A DNA stretch of 5,357 nt from Clostridia bacterium (GTDB lineage Bacteria; Bacillota_A; Clostridia; Oscillospirales; CAG-272). The stretch's first letter is position 1, and the number at the start of each line of letters is the position of its first letter. The notes beneath the pieces were generated by a model. That model did not search any database. It was given only the letters and a program-made list of their open reading frames with translations, and had not been told where the DNA came from. The stretch is taken from contig JAFQPF010000166.1 in NCBI GenBank assembly GCA_017411885.1, forward strand, positions 1 through 5,357, in the 5' to 3' direction. The position numbers and the translations under genes are program-made. Shown one piece after another: positions 1-5,357 of this stretch.

Positions 1-855
1 ACCTCTTACGTAAACGTAACCCTTGGCGAAGGTACTCACGGCTCAAGCTTTGTGGGTGGTTTTATGGGTTATGCCAACCACGAAACAATTATTGAAAACT
101 GCTCATGGTACGGCACACTCGACCTTGGTGCTAACCGTGCAGACAGCGGTGTTGGCGGTCTTGTGGGACGCCTTTACGATAAGTCCTCTGTGACAATTCG
201 TAACTGCGCTTCTTACGGTACAATAAAGACCTCCTATAAGAGTGGTACTCACAATAATTACGATACCATTTACATCGGCGGTGTCCTGTCCTTCAGTCCG
301 GCAGAAACACAGGCAGTCCTTGAAAACAATCTTTGGGCTGGCAAGTTCACTGATGGCACCGACCTTGGCGAAAAGGCACATCTCTCTGCTTTCGGCACGT
401 TAAATGGCAAAGAAAGTGTGACAAATTGCTACACTATTGATTCTGTGCCGTATATCACAACAGAAAATCAAAATACCGACGGCATAACTATCGTTACTGC
501 ACAGCAGCTTGCAAGTGGCGAGGTTGCCTACAAGCTGGGCGAGTTTTGGGGACAGACCATCGGTACAGATGATTACCCCGTCCTCGGCGGTGAGAAGGTG
601 TATTCAAACGGCGAAACCTACTGTAACCGGGTGTTAGGAGATGCTGATGGAGATATGCTTGTAACCTCTGAAGACTCAGTAATACTTTCACGATACTTTG
701 CTAAGTGGACGGGTTACAGCGACACTGAATATGATGTTTCATCATGCGATCTTGATTTGAATGGTATCGTAGATTCTAACGACAATGTCATTCTTGCAAG
801 GCACCTTGCAAATTGGTTCGGATACCTGACTATTCCCGTGACAAACGAAAACTAA
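1..855 (+). CDS. Dockerin-bearing surface/secreted protein with GLUG-like repeats (C-terminal part, 5' end outside window)
   Basis: The frame is open from base 1 to a TAA at 853-855 (284 codons), so the start lies upstream of the window. A GTG at 52 is internal, since the repeat pattern already runs through it. The visible protein has at least three degenerate glycine-rich repeats of the form VGG-[FL]-[MV]-G ... I-x-NC-x-x-x-G-T (cores near nt 52-123, 151-231 and 274-348). These resemble GLUG motifs, which build beta-helical or adhesive surface regions. A linker follows with the segments LASGEVAY, GQTIGTDDYPVL and KVY, a pattern I recall from the ends of other large surface proteins. A type I dockerin ends the protein, nearly at the stop. 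Dockerins bind cohesins and anchor proteins to cellulosome scaffolds or the cell surface, so the protein should be exported; its signal peptide would be upstream. No catalytic domain is visible here, though one may lie in the missing N-terminal part. The dockerin is secure, the GLUG assignment likely, the overall role unknown. Confidence 0.87.
   Translation, partial: TSYVNVTLGEGTHGSSFVGGFMGYANHETIIENCSWYGTLDLGANRADSGVGGLVGRLYDKSSVTIRNCASYGTIKTSYKSGTHNNYDTIYIGGVLSFSPAETQAVLENNLWAGKFTDGTDLGEKAHLSAFGTLNGKESVTNCYTIDSVPYITTENQNTDGITIVTAQQLASGEVAYKLGEFWGQTIGTDDYPVLGGEKVYSNGETYCNRVLGDADGDMLVTSEDSVILSRYFAKWTGYSDTEYDVSSCDLDLNGIVDSNDNVILARHLANWFGYLTIPVTNEN
628..828 (+). other. Type I dockerin module (encoded domain)
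   Basis: Two EF-hand-like calcium loops are visible with the DxDxDxxxxxxD spacing. Loop 1 is DADGDMLVTSED (nt 640-675), followed by the helix SVILSRYFAKW. Loop 2 is DLDLNGIVDSND (nt 748-783), followed by NVILARHLANW. The two halves are near copies (SRYFAKWTGY against ARHLANWFGY), giving the internal twofold symmetry that lets many dockerins bind a cohesin in two orientations. Loop 1 has Met where Gly usually follows the third ligand. Only 13 residues follow, so the dockerin is C-terminal, the commonest arrangement in cellulosomal proteins. The matching cohesin scaffold is not in this window. Confidence 0.92.
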
Positions 856-873
856 ACGCAAAAAGAAAGACCG

Positions 874-913
874 CGCAAGTGAAGTGAACCCCAAATAGTT
901 CACTTCACTTGCG
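874..913 (+). terminator. Long perfect hairpin, probable terminator after the dockerin gene
   Basis: The arms at 874-889 and 898-913 are perfectly complementary over 16 bp with an 8-nt loop (cccaaata). The hairpin begins 19 nt after the stop codon, as expected for an intrinsic terminator. The tail on the plus strand is only moderately U-rich (TTTGCCTTGATTTT). The stretch before the hairpin is A-rich (nt 860-870), which would give a better U-tail on the opposite strand, although no minus-strand gene ends here. It is probably a terminator or an mRNA 3' stabiliser. Confidence 0.72.
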
Positions 914-954
914 TTTGCCTTGATTTTGTACATATGATCTGAAAGGAACAAAAT

Positions 955-1248
955 ATGGTAAAGCATATTATTCTATGGAAGCTTAAGGATGAACACAATA
1001 ACGATGAAGTCAAAAAGGGAATAAAGGAAGGTCTTGAAGGACTACTTGGTATCATCCCGGGACTTGTTGAAATAAAGGTACAAACCGAAAAGCTTGATTC
1101 GTCAAGCGTTGACGTAATGCTGTATTCGGTATTTGAAAGCGCAGATGCGCTCAAAGGCTATGCTATACACCCTGAGCACGTAAGGGTAGCAGATACAAAA
1201 GTGCGCCCCTTTACCGCTACGCGAGCCTGTATTGATTTTGAAGAATAA
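955..1248 (+). CDS. Dabb-family (stress-responsive alpha/beta barrel) small protein
   Basis: This 97-residue protein matches the Dabb family (dimeric alpha+beta barrel, ferredoxin-like fold) over its full length. Visible family features are the opening MVKHIILWKLK with His4, the IPGL segment at residues 34-37 leading into a beta strand, a DVMLYSVF strand near 53-60, the YAIHPEH motif with His72 and His75, and the ending ACIDFEE. Its length equals one domain. Family members are cytosolic and usually homodimeric. Some plant and fungal relatives have enzymatic or stress roles, but most bacterial ones have no assigned reaction, and none can be given here. The ATG at 955 is supported by GAAAGGA at 941-947 with 7 nt spacing and by the conserved N-terminus. 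The gene sits between two hairpins, so it is probably a single-gene unit, although no clear promoter is visible in the 41 nt after the upstream hairpin. Confidence 0.9.
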   Translation: MVKHIILWKLKDEHNNDEVKKGIKEGLEGLLGIIPGLVEIKVQTEKLDSSSVDVMLYSVFESADALKGYAIHPEHVRVADTKVRPFTATRACIDFEE

Positions 1249-1284
1249 AAAACATCCCGAAACGCTTGCGTTTCGGGATGTTTT
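1249..1284. terminator. Bidirectional terminator between the Dabb gene and nrdR
   Basis: A perfect 16-bp stem (1249-1264 with 1269-1284) has a CTTG loop, a GC-rich centre (catcccgaaacg) and A/T runs at both outer ends. It starts directly after the Dabb stop (1246-1248) and ends 2 nt beyond the nrdR stop (1287-1289). Minus-strand RNA leaves the stem into a run of U, and plus-strand RNA has UUUU at the base of the stem and a U-rich stretch further on. Its place between two converging genes fits a shared rho-independent terminator. Confidence 0.93.
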
Positions 1285-1286
1285 GC

Positions 1287-1745
1287 TTACTTGTTCTTTT
1301 TGAGTATGTCCTCGATCTCGTGCATAAAGGTTTCAACGTCCTTGAATTCGCGATATACCGAAGCAAAGCGAACGTATGATACCGCGTCGATCTCCTTGAG
1401 CCTGTCCATTACCATATTGCCGATCTGACTTACGTGAATCTCATTCTTGAAAGAGCTCTGAAGCTCGTTTTCAATATCGCTGACGATCCTTTCCATCTGA
1501 TCAACGCTGACAGGGCGCTTTTCGCAGGCGCGTCTGATACCGTTTAATATTTTTGTTCTGTCAAATGGCTCACGGATCTCGTTTTTCTTGATGACCATTA
1601 CAGGCATACTTTCAATCGTTTCAAACGTGGTGAATCTTGTCTGACAGTCAAGGCATTCGCGTCTGCGGCGAATTGCGTTTCTTTCGTCCATAGCGCGGGA
1701 ATCAATAACCTTGCTTTCTGTACTTCCGCAACCGGGGCATTTCAT
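1287..1745 (-). CDS. nrdR: NrdR, ATP/dATP-sensing repressor of ribonucleotide reductase genes
   Basis: The 152-residue product has the standard NrdR length and layout. An N-terminal zinc ribbon uses Cys3/Cys6 (MKCPGCGS) and Cys31/Cys34 (ECLDCQTRFTTFE), with a basic stretch (RRRR, 26-29) for DNA binding. An ATP-cone follows from about residue 49 to 139, with VIKKNEIREPFDRTK and the conserved VSYVRFASVYREF at 122-134. In studied bacteria NrdR binds paired NrdR boxes upstream of nrd operons and represses them when dATP is bound. The ATG at 1745 gives the invariant MKCP start. A possible ribosome binding site (AGAAAGG, complement of 1758-1764) lies about 12 nt upstream, rather far. Only 25 nt separate it from the GH31 stop, so it is probably cotranscribed with that gene; an extra promoter inside the end of the GH31 gene is possible. 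No nrd gene or recognisable NrdR box is in the window. Confidence 0.97.
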   Translation of the reverse strand: MKCPGCGSTESKVIDSRAMDERNAIRRRRECLDCQTRFTTFETIESMPVMVIKKNEIREPFDRTKILNGIRRACEKRPVSVDQMERIVSDIENELQSSFKNEIHVSQIGNMVMDRLKEIDAVSYVRFASVYREFKDVETFMHEIEDILKKNK

Positions 1746-1770
1746 AGCTTTAATCTACCTTTCTGCAATA

Positions 1771-3912
1771 TTATGCTCTCGCTTCGTAGCTTATTTCAAA
1801 AGTATCTTTTTCACATTCGCACTTAACGATTATGTTTTCGCTTTTGCCAAATACGTTAAGCTTGAAGTGCCTGCATTCAGGTTTGCCCGTGTAATCGTTG
1901 TCGGGCGCGCCTATCGTGATGATCGTCTTATCATTGTCCGCCTTGCAGGCGATAAGAGTATGAGCAGAATCCTTTGTCTCATATTCGGGCGTAAGCATAT
2001 CATCCTCGCGGAGAATATATTCGCTTTCGCCCTCAGGATAGATGTCAAGCTCGATCGTGGACCTGTCGTAATCCGCGATGCAGTCAAGCTCGGTAGCGGC
2101 GCAGGGAATAATCGCACCGCGCTTGACAAAGAGTGCGCCTCCGCGGTCTGCGGGTACGTTTACCTTCATCGTGATCGGACCTTCATAAATTTCGTGAGTC
2201 CAATAGTCCTCCCACTTGCCCTCGGGTAAGCTTACCGTATCTGTATAGGCGCAAACCATAAGAGAGGGACCGAACAAATACTGACAGATATTGTCAAAGC
2301 CCTCCTTGAAGTCGGGGAACATAAGCGGAAGAGGACGTACCATAGGCATCGCATCCTCGTGAGCCTCAATAGCAGCAGAATAAATGTAGGGGAAGAGTCT
2401 GTAACGCAGCTTTGCGTAGAACTTAAAGAGCGCATAGTTTTCCTTGCCTGCCCACCAGGGCTGACGTACACCCGACCACGCGTTAAGATGTGCCCACGGT
2501 ACAAGGAAGCCGAAATGCAAGCTTTCGGGAGAGAATATATGCATATCTATAGTTGTGTTGGAGAATCCCGACATAGCAAGCGTCAAAAGCCATATCATTG
2601 CACCGTGCTGACCGCCGTTGTCACCTGTAGTTGAGGCACTCCACTTCTGTGAGCCCATATAACCGCCGCAATAGTGGTGCATAGGGCGAAGCCCTGTCTG
2701 TGCCTTGAAGCCCTCGTAGGTCTGCTTAGTGAGAAGCACCTGATTTAGGTTGTGCATCTGCATCTGCGGTACTCCGTTTGAGTAAATAAGATCAGGTTCG
2801 CATCTCCATACAAGGTCAGCAGGGTCAAGCTTGAAGCCGTCTACACCGAAAGCTGTCTGCTCACCGAGGTGCTTATACCAAGGCTCAAATTTGTTGACGT
2901 CATCACCGCGATATTGACGCTCAGCTTCATCTGTGAGGTCATACCTGTCGCAGAACCAAAGCGAAAGATGAATTCCCATACGCTTGAGAGCCGAAACAAA
3001 AGTATCGGGGCAATCGCGGCGCTTGAACCACGGCGGCATATGGAATTTTTGGAGATTCCATTCGGTCTCTGTCGAATAATCGTAGAACTTGGTCATCCAA
3101 CCGGGCTCAAGGCTGAACATATCAACCGGTATCTTTTCATTTCTGAAGCGCTCAGCATCGCTCATAACCTCAAACTGATTTGCGTGGATGGGAGCAATGT
3201 ATGTAAGACCGTATGCCCAACCGGGAAGGAGCATTGATTTTCCGGTAAGCTTCATATAGCTTTTTAACATTTCGGGCATAGTTCCGTAAAGGATAAATAT
3301 ATCAAGGTGATCGTGCTCACCGCAGATAACTACCTTGTCGTTATATTGCTCGCAAAGGTCGGAAAAATGGCGTCCGTTTGCATTTATAAGCATACCCCAT
3401 CCCTCTGAGCTCATAAAGAAGGGAGTAGGGATCTCGTTGTACTGATAATATGTCCAGTTCTGATAAGCGCGGCCGCGAAGCTCAAGCTTATCTCGTGAAG
3501 CTTCGCCAAGACCGTAGAAGCGGTCCTTTTCGCCAACCTCAACGGTTATACCGAAATGAACGTCGCTTGAAATAAGCGAAGCGGCGTTGTCGTCAGGAAG
3601 CTCAATATCGGTATTCGGGTTTCCCTCGGCAACAACGTGATTCAAGTGCTTGTCCTTGAACTTGTCAAGCAGATATTCGGAAGACTTTTTCCAGAATTCA
3701 TCGTCGTGATCAGGGCGGAAAGCAAGCTTTAATTCAACGTTACCTGCCTTAAGAATACGGCTTTCGCTGTCATAGCTTGCGTCATCGGTGCAATCCTCAC
3801 TTACAGGTGTGAGGATAGAGTATCTTTCTGTTAATGTGAGCTTGCCTGCGTATTCAGCATCGGTTATTCTGAAAATGCCGTTGGCAAGCTGCTTGCAAAT
3901 GATTCTTTTCAT
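1771..3912 (-). CDS. Glycoside hydrolase family 31 protein (alpha-glucosidase/alpha-xylosidase-like), substrate uncertain
   Basis: The 713-residue protein has the GH31 domain order. It starts with an N-terminal beta-sandwich (about 1-225, with the family signature FYGLGEASRDKLELRG at 132-147). A TIM barrel spans about 226-520, followed by a proximal beta-sandwich (KWEDYWT to FVKRGAIIP, 566-603) and a small distal one to the end. The probable nucleophile is Asp363 in GVDGFKLD and the probable acid/base is Asp431 in TTGDNGG. Their spacing of 68 residues compares with 66 (D416/D482) in E. coli YicI. The post-barrel motifs LRYRLFPYIYSAA (502-514) and MVRPLPLMFPD (524-534) are also typical. GH31 enzymes mostly cleave terminal alpha-linked glucose, xylose or galactose by a retaining mechanism. 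There is no signal peptide, so the enzyme is probably cytosolic and acts on imported oligosaccharides. Residues around both aspartates differ from the common GH31 forms, so no substrate is assigned. The ATG at 3912 is supported by GGAGG (3918-3922) with 5 nt spacing. The gene has its own promoter and probably carries nrdR behind it. Confidence 0.93.
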   Translation of the reverse strand: MKRIICKQLANGIFRITDAEYAGKLTLTERYSILTPVSEDCTDDASYDSESRILKAGNVELKLAFRPDHDDEFWKKSSEYLLDKFKDKHLNHVVAEGNPNTDIELPDDNAASLISSDVHFGITVEVGEKDRFYGLGEASRDKLELRGRAYQNWTYYQYNEIPTPFFMSSEGWGMLINANGRHFSDLCEQYNDKVVICGEHDHLDIFILYGTMPEMLKSYMKLTGKSMLLPGWAYGLTYIAPIHANQFEVMSDAERFRNEKIPVDMFSLEPGWMTKFYDYSTETEWNLQKFHMPPWFKRRDCPDTFVSALKRMGIHLSLWFCDRYDLTDEAERQYRGDDVNKFEPWYKHLGEQTAFGVDGFKLDPADLVWRCEPDLIYSNGVPQMQMHNLNQVLLTKQTYEGFKAQTGLRPMHHYCGGYMGSQKWSASTTGDNGGQHGAMIWLLTLAMSGFSNTTIDMHIFSPESLHFGFLVPWAHLNAWSGVRQPWWAGKENYALFKFYAKLRYRLFPYIYSAAIEAHEDAMPMVRPLPLMFPDFKEGFDNICQYLFGPSLMVCAYTDTVSLPEGKWEDYWTHEIYEGPITMKVNVPADRGGALFVKRGAIIPCAATELDCIADYDRSTIELDIYPEGESEYILREDDMLTPEYETKDSAHTLIACKADNDKTIITIGAPDNDYTGKPECRHFKLNVFGKSENIIVKCECEKDTFEISYEARA

Positions 3913-3922
3913 TATTACCTCC

Positions 3923-3955
3923 GTGATCGTTTTGTTTTCCCATATAAATGATCAC
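3923..3955 (-). promoter_or_regulatory. Inverted repeat in the GH31 mRNA leader (possible operator or 5' hairpin)
   Basis: The arms GTGATCGTTT (3923-3932) and AAATGATCAC (3946-3955) are inverted copies with one mismatch, a wobble pair if read on the plus-strand sequence, separated by 13 nt. The outer six bases, GTGATC/GATCAC, match perfectly. The element runs from about the predicted transcription start (near 3955) to the edge of the GGAGG ribosome binding site (3918-3922). A dyad placed just downstream of a promoter is typical of a sugar-responsive repressor site. Alternatively it forms a hairpin at the 5' end of the mRNA that affects stability or translation. The repressor, if any, is not encoded here. 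Confidence 0.5.
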
Positions 3956-3961
3956 ACAGAC

Positions 3962-3990
3962 ATTATACCATATCTGCTTATGAATTACAA
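3962..3990 (-). promoter_or_regulatory. Sigma-A-type promoter for the GH31-nrdR unit
   Basis: Read on the minus strand, a -35 box TTGTAA (3990-3985; 4 of 6 consensus bases) is followed after exactly 17 nt by a perfect -10 box TATAAT (3967-3962). TGG precedes the -10, giving an extended TGn -10 element. The predicted start near 3955 leaves a leader of about 43 nt before the GH31 ATG. The promoter is just beyond the ftsH terminator, so GH31 is transcribed separately from ftsH. Confidence 0.82.
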
Positions 3991-4013
3991 GGAATTTTTA
4001 CAAATAAAAGACA

Positions 4014-4043
4014 AAAGCAGAAGAGATTTTTCTCTTCTGCTTT
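4014..4043 (-). terminator. Intrinsic terminator of ftsH
   Basis: A 13-bp perfect stem (4014-4026 with 4031-4043; core GCAGAAGAGA) closes on a 4-nt loop. It begins 4 nt past the ftsH stop codon. On the minus strand the stem runs into a U-rich tail (TTTTGTCTTTTATTTG), the standard rho-independent form. It separates ftsH from the GH31 promoter immediately downstream. Confidence 0.92.
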
Positions 4044-4047
4044 GTTA

Positions 4048-5357
4048 TCATTTGTTATTGTCAGCTTTCGGGCTGTCTGTGTCTTCGCCTGTGCTCTGAA
4101 CATCGTTGTTCTTTGCCGCCTTAGCCTTTTCTTCAGCCTCAGCCGCTTCCTTCGCGCGCTTGTTTTCAAGTTCGCTCTTCTTGCGCTTTTCGGATTTCAT
4201 AGCGTCAAGCTCTTCAAAGGTAGGCTCGCCTTCCATAGCCGCAGTAAACTGGCCCTCGTCCATAACCTCATACTTGATAAGGAACTCGGCAACGAAATCA
4301 AGCTTTTTGCGGTTAGCTTCGAGAATTTCCTTCGCCTTGTCGTATGCGCTTGAAACGATTCTCTTGATCTCATCGTCAATGCTTGAAGCTGTACGGTCAG
4401 AATAGTTCTTGTCGTTGTTGAAATCACGGCCAAGGAATACCTCGTCGTTTTCGTGAGACGAGCCGTATACGATAGGACCGAGAAGCTCGCTCATACCGTA
4501 CTTGGTAACCATACTGCGAGCGATATTTGTTGCTCTCTGAATGTCGTTAGAAGCACCTGTGCAGATGTCGCCGATAACCACAGCCTCGGCAACACGGCCG
4601 CCAAGAAGCATAACGATCTGATTCTGCATATCCTGCTTGGAAAGATGCGTGCGCTCATCCTTGGGAAGCGAGAGTGTATATCCTGCGGCGCGGCCGCTGG
4701 GGATGATCGAAATCTGATGGACCGATTCATCGGGCTGAATGATCTTGCCCACGATCGCGTGACCTGCCTCGTGGATAGCGGTGATACGCTTATCCTTTTC
4801 ATTTATTACCTTGCTTGTCTTCTGAGGACCGACGATCACCTTTGTCGTAGCGTCCTCAATATCGTTCATACCGATAAGCTGCTTCTGACGTCTTGCCGCA
4901 AGTAAAGCCGCTTCGTTAAGAAGGTTTGCAAGATCGGCACCGGTAAATCCGGTAGTGGTTTTAGCAACCGTTTCAAGGTCAACGTCATCCTCAAAGGGCT
5001 TGCCCTTTGCGTGCACGTTGAGTATTGCGAGTCTGCCCTTCATATCGGGGTAATCGACCGTAACCTGTCTGTCAAAGCGTCCGGGACGCAAGAGTGCAGG
5101 GTCGAGTATGTCGGGGCGGTTTGTCGCCGCTATAACGATAATACCCGAATGAGAACCAAAGCCGTCCATTTCAACGAGAAGCTGGTTAAGCGTTTGCTCA
5201 CGCTCATCGTGACCGCCTCCGAGGCCTGCACCGCGGTGACGTCCTACAGCGTCAATTTCATCAATAAATACAATGCTTGCGGGATGCTTGCGCGCCGTGT
5301 CAAACAGATCACGCACACGAGAAGCACCGACACCGACGTACATTTCAACGAAATCCG
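4048..5357 (-). CDS. ftsH: ATP-dependent zinc metalloprotease FtsH (C-terminal part, start outside window)
   Basis: The frame is open from the right edge to a TGA at 4050-4048. The first visible residues, [18 protein letters not shown], are internal to FtsH, so the Met at 5343 is not the start; the membrane segments and Walker A lie outside. Counting that Met as 1, Walker B is [11 protein letters not shown] (24-34), the second region of homology covers AATNRP to RPGRFDRQ (73-93) with arginine fingers Arg86 and Arg89, and the zinc-protease motif HEAGH is at 191-195 (nt 4773-4759). The third zinc ligand is probably Asp267 in TGASND. FtsH is a membrane-anchored hexamer that unfolds and degrades misfolded membrane proteins and some regulators. 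The catalytic parts visible here are intact. After a helical segment ending near 370, the last 50 or so residues are a charged Lys/Glu/Ala- and Asn/Asp-rich tail that looks disordered; variable tails are common in FtsH. A terminator follows directly. Confidence 0.97.
   Translation of the reverse strand, partial: DFVEMYVGVGASRVRDLFDTARKHPASIVFIDEIDAVGRHRGAGLGGGHDEREQTLNQLLVEMDGFGSHSGIIVIAATNRPDILDPALLRPGRFDRQVTVDYPDMKGRLAILNVHAKGKPFEDDVDLETVAKTTTGFTGADLANLLNEAALLAARRQKQLIGMNDIEDATTKVIVGPQKTSKVINEKDKRITAIHEAGHAIVGKIIQPDESVHQISIIPSGRAAGYTLSLPKDERTHLSKQDMQNQIVMLLGGRVAEAVVIGDICTGASNDIQRATNIARSMVTKYGMSELLGPIVYGSSHENDEVFLGRDFNNDKNYSDRTASSIDDEIKRIVSSAYDKAKEILEANRKKLDFVAEFLIKYEVMDEGQFTAAMEGEPTFEELDAMKSEKRKKSELENKRAKEAAEAEEKAKAAKNNDVQSTGEDTDSPKADNNK

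Noticed and set aside
909..938. Possible promoter for the Dabb gene: TTGCGT and TATGAT 18 nt apart.
   Set aside because: The -35 box is weak (3 of 6) and lies within the terminator stem, and the implied start near 945 would fall inside the ribosome binding site, leaving no usable leader.
1711..2229. 172-codon open frame on the plus strand.
   Set aside because: It is antisense to the start of nrdR and the 3' part of the GH31 gene, resembles no known family and reads as a by-product of codon bias in the real genes.
3913..4047. Possible NrdR box upstream of the GH31-nrdR unit (autoregulation).
   Set aside because: No pair of sites resembling the NrdR consensus was seen, and the only dyad (GTGATC/GATCAC) does not resemble it.
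3788..4099. 103-codon plus-strand frame covering the ftsH-GH31 intergenic region.
   Set aside because: It runs through the GH31 start, the promoter and the ftsH terminator in antisense, and its product shows no family features beyond low-complexity hydrophobic stretches.
4453..4905. 150-codon open frame on the plus strand.
   Set aside because: It is antisense to the highly conserved protease domain of ftsH, with no recognisable domain.
1287..5357. The arrangement FtsH-GH31-NrdR as a new functional system.
   Set aside because: FtsH and NrdR are intact housekeeping proteins with standard motifs, ftsH is cut off by its own terminator, and nothing in the sequence ties the three functions together beyond adjacency.

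Overview
This window looks like ordinary chromosomal DNA from a Gram-positive, gut- or rumen-type Clostridia bacterium (Ruminococcaceae/Oscillospiraceae-like). The evidence is a type I dockerin module of the cellulosome kind on a repeat-rich secreted protein, an NrdR repressor and an FtsH protease of the usual bacterial form, strong GGAGG-type ribosome binding sites, and mid-range base composition. The species cannot be named from the sequence alone.

Layout. Positions 1-855 (+ strand) hold the C-terminal end of a surface or secreted protein made of GLUG-like glycine-rich repeats, a linker and a terminal dockerin. A long hairpin follows at 874-913. Positions 955-1248 (+) encode a small Dabb-domain protein. 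A perfect 16-bp hairpin at 1249-1284 serves as a shared terminator between this gene and the converging nrdR. On the minus strand, reading right to left, are the C-terminal two thirds or so of FtsH (5357-4048, start outside the window), its terminator (4043-4014), a strong extended -10 promoter (3990-3962), a palindromic leader (3955-3923), a GH31 glycoside hydrolase (3912-1771) and nrdR (1745-1287). GH31 and nrdR are 25 nt apart and probably share one transcript, which ends at the shared hairpin.

How the genes fit together. The dockerin protein and the GH31 enzyme both point to a polysaccharide-degrading lifestyle. The dockerin protein would be assembled outside the cell on a cohesin scaffold. 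The GH31 enzyme has no signal peptide and would act inside the cell on imported oligosaccharides. FtsH and NrdR are housekeeping genes (membrane protein quality control and control of ribonucleotide reductase) that happen to flank the GH31 gene. Coding is dense, no gap exceeds about 135 nt, and I see no RNA gene, CRISPR array, insertion sequence or phage gene.

I did not find a convincing undescribed system. The points most worth a second look are the unusual active-site surroundings of the GH31 enzyme and the inverted repeat filling its mRNA leader.
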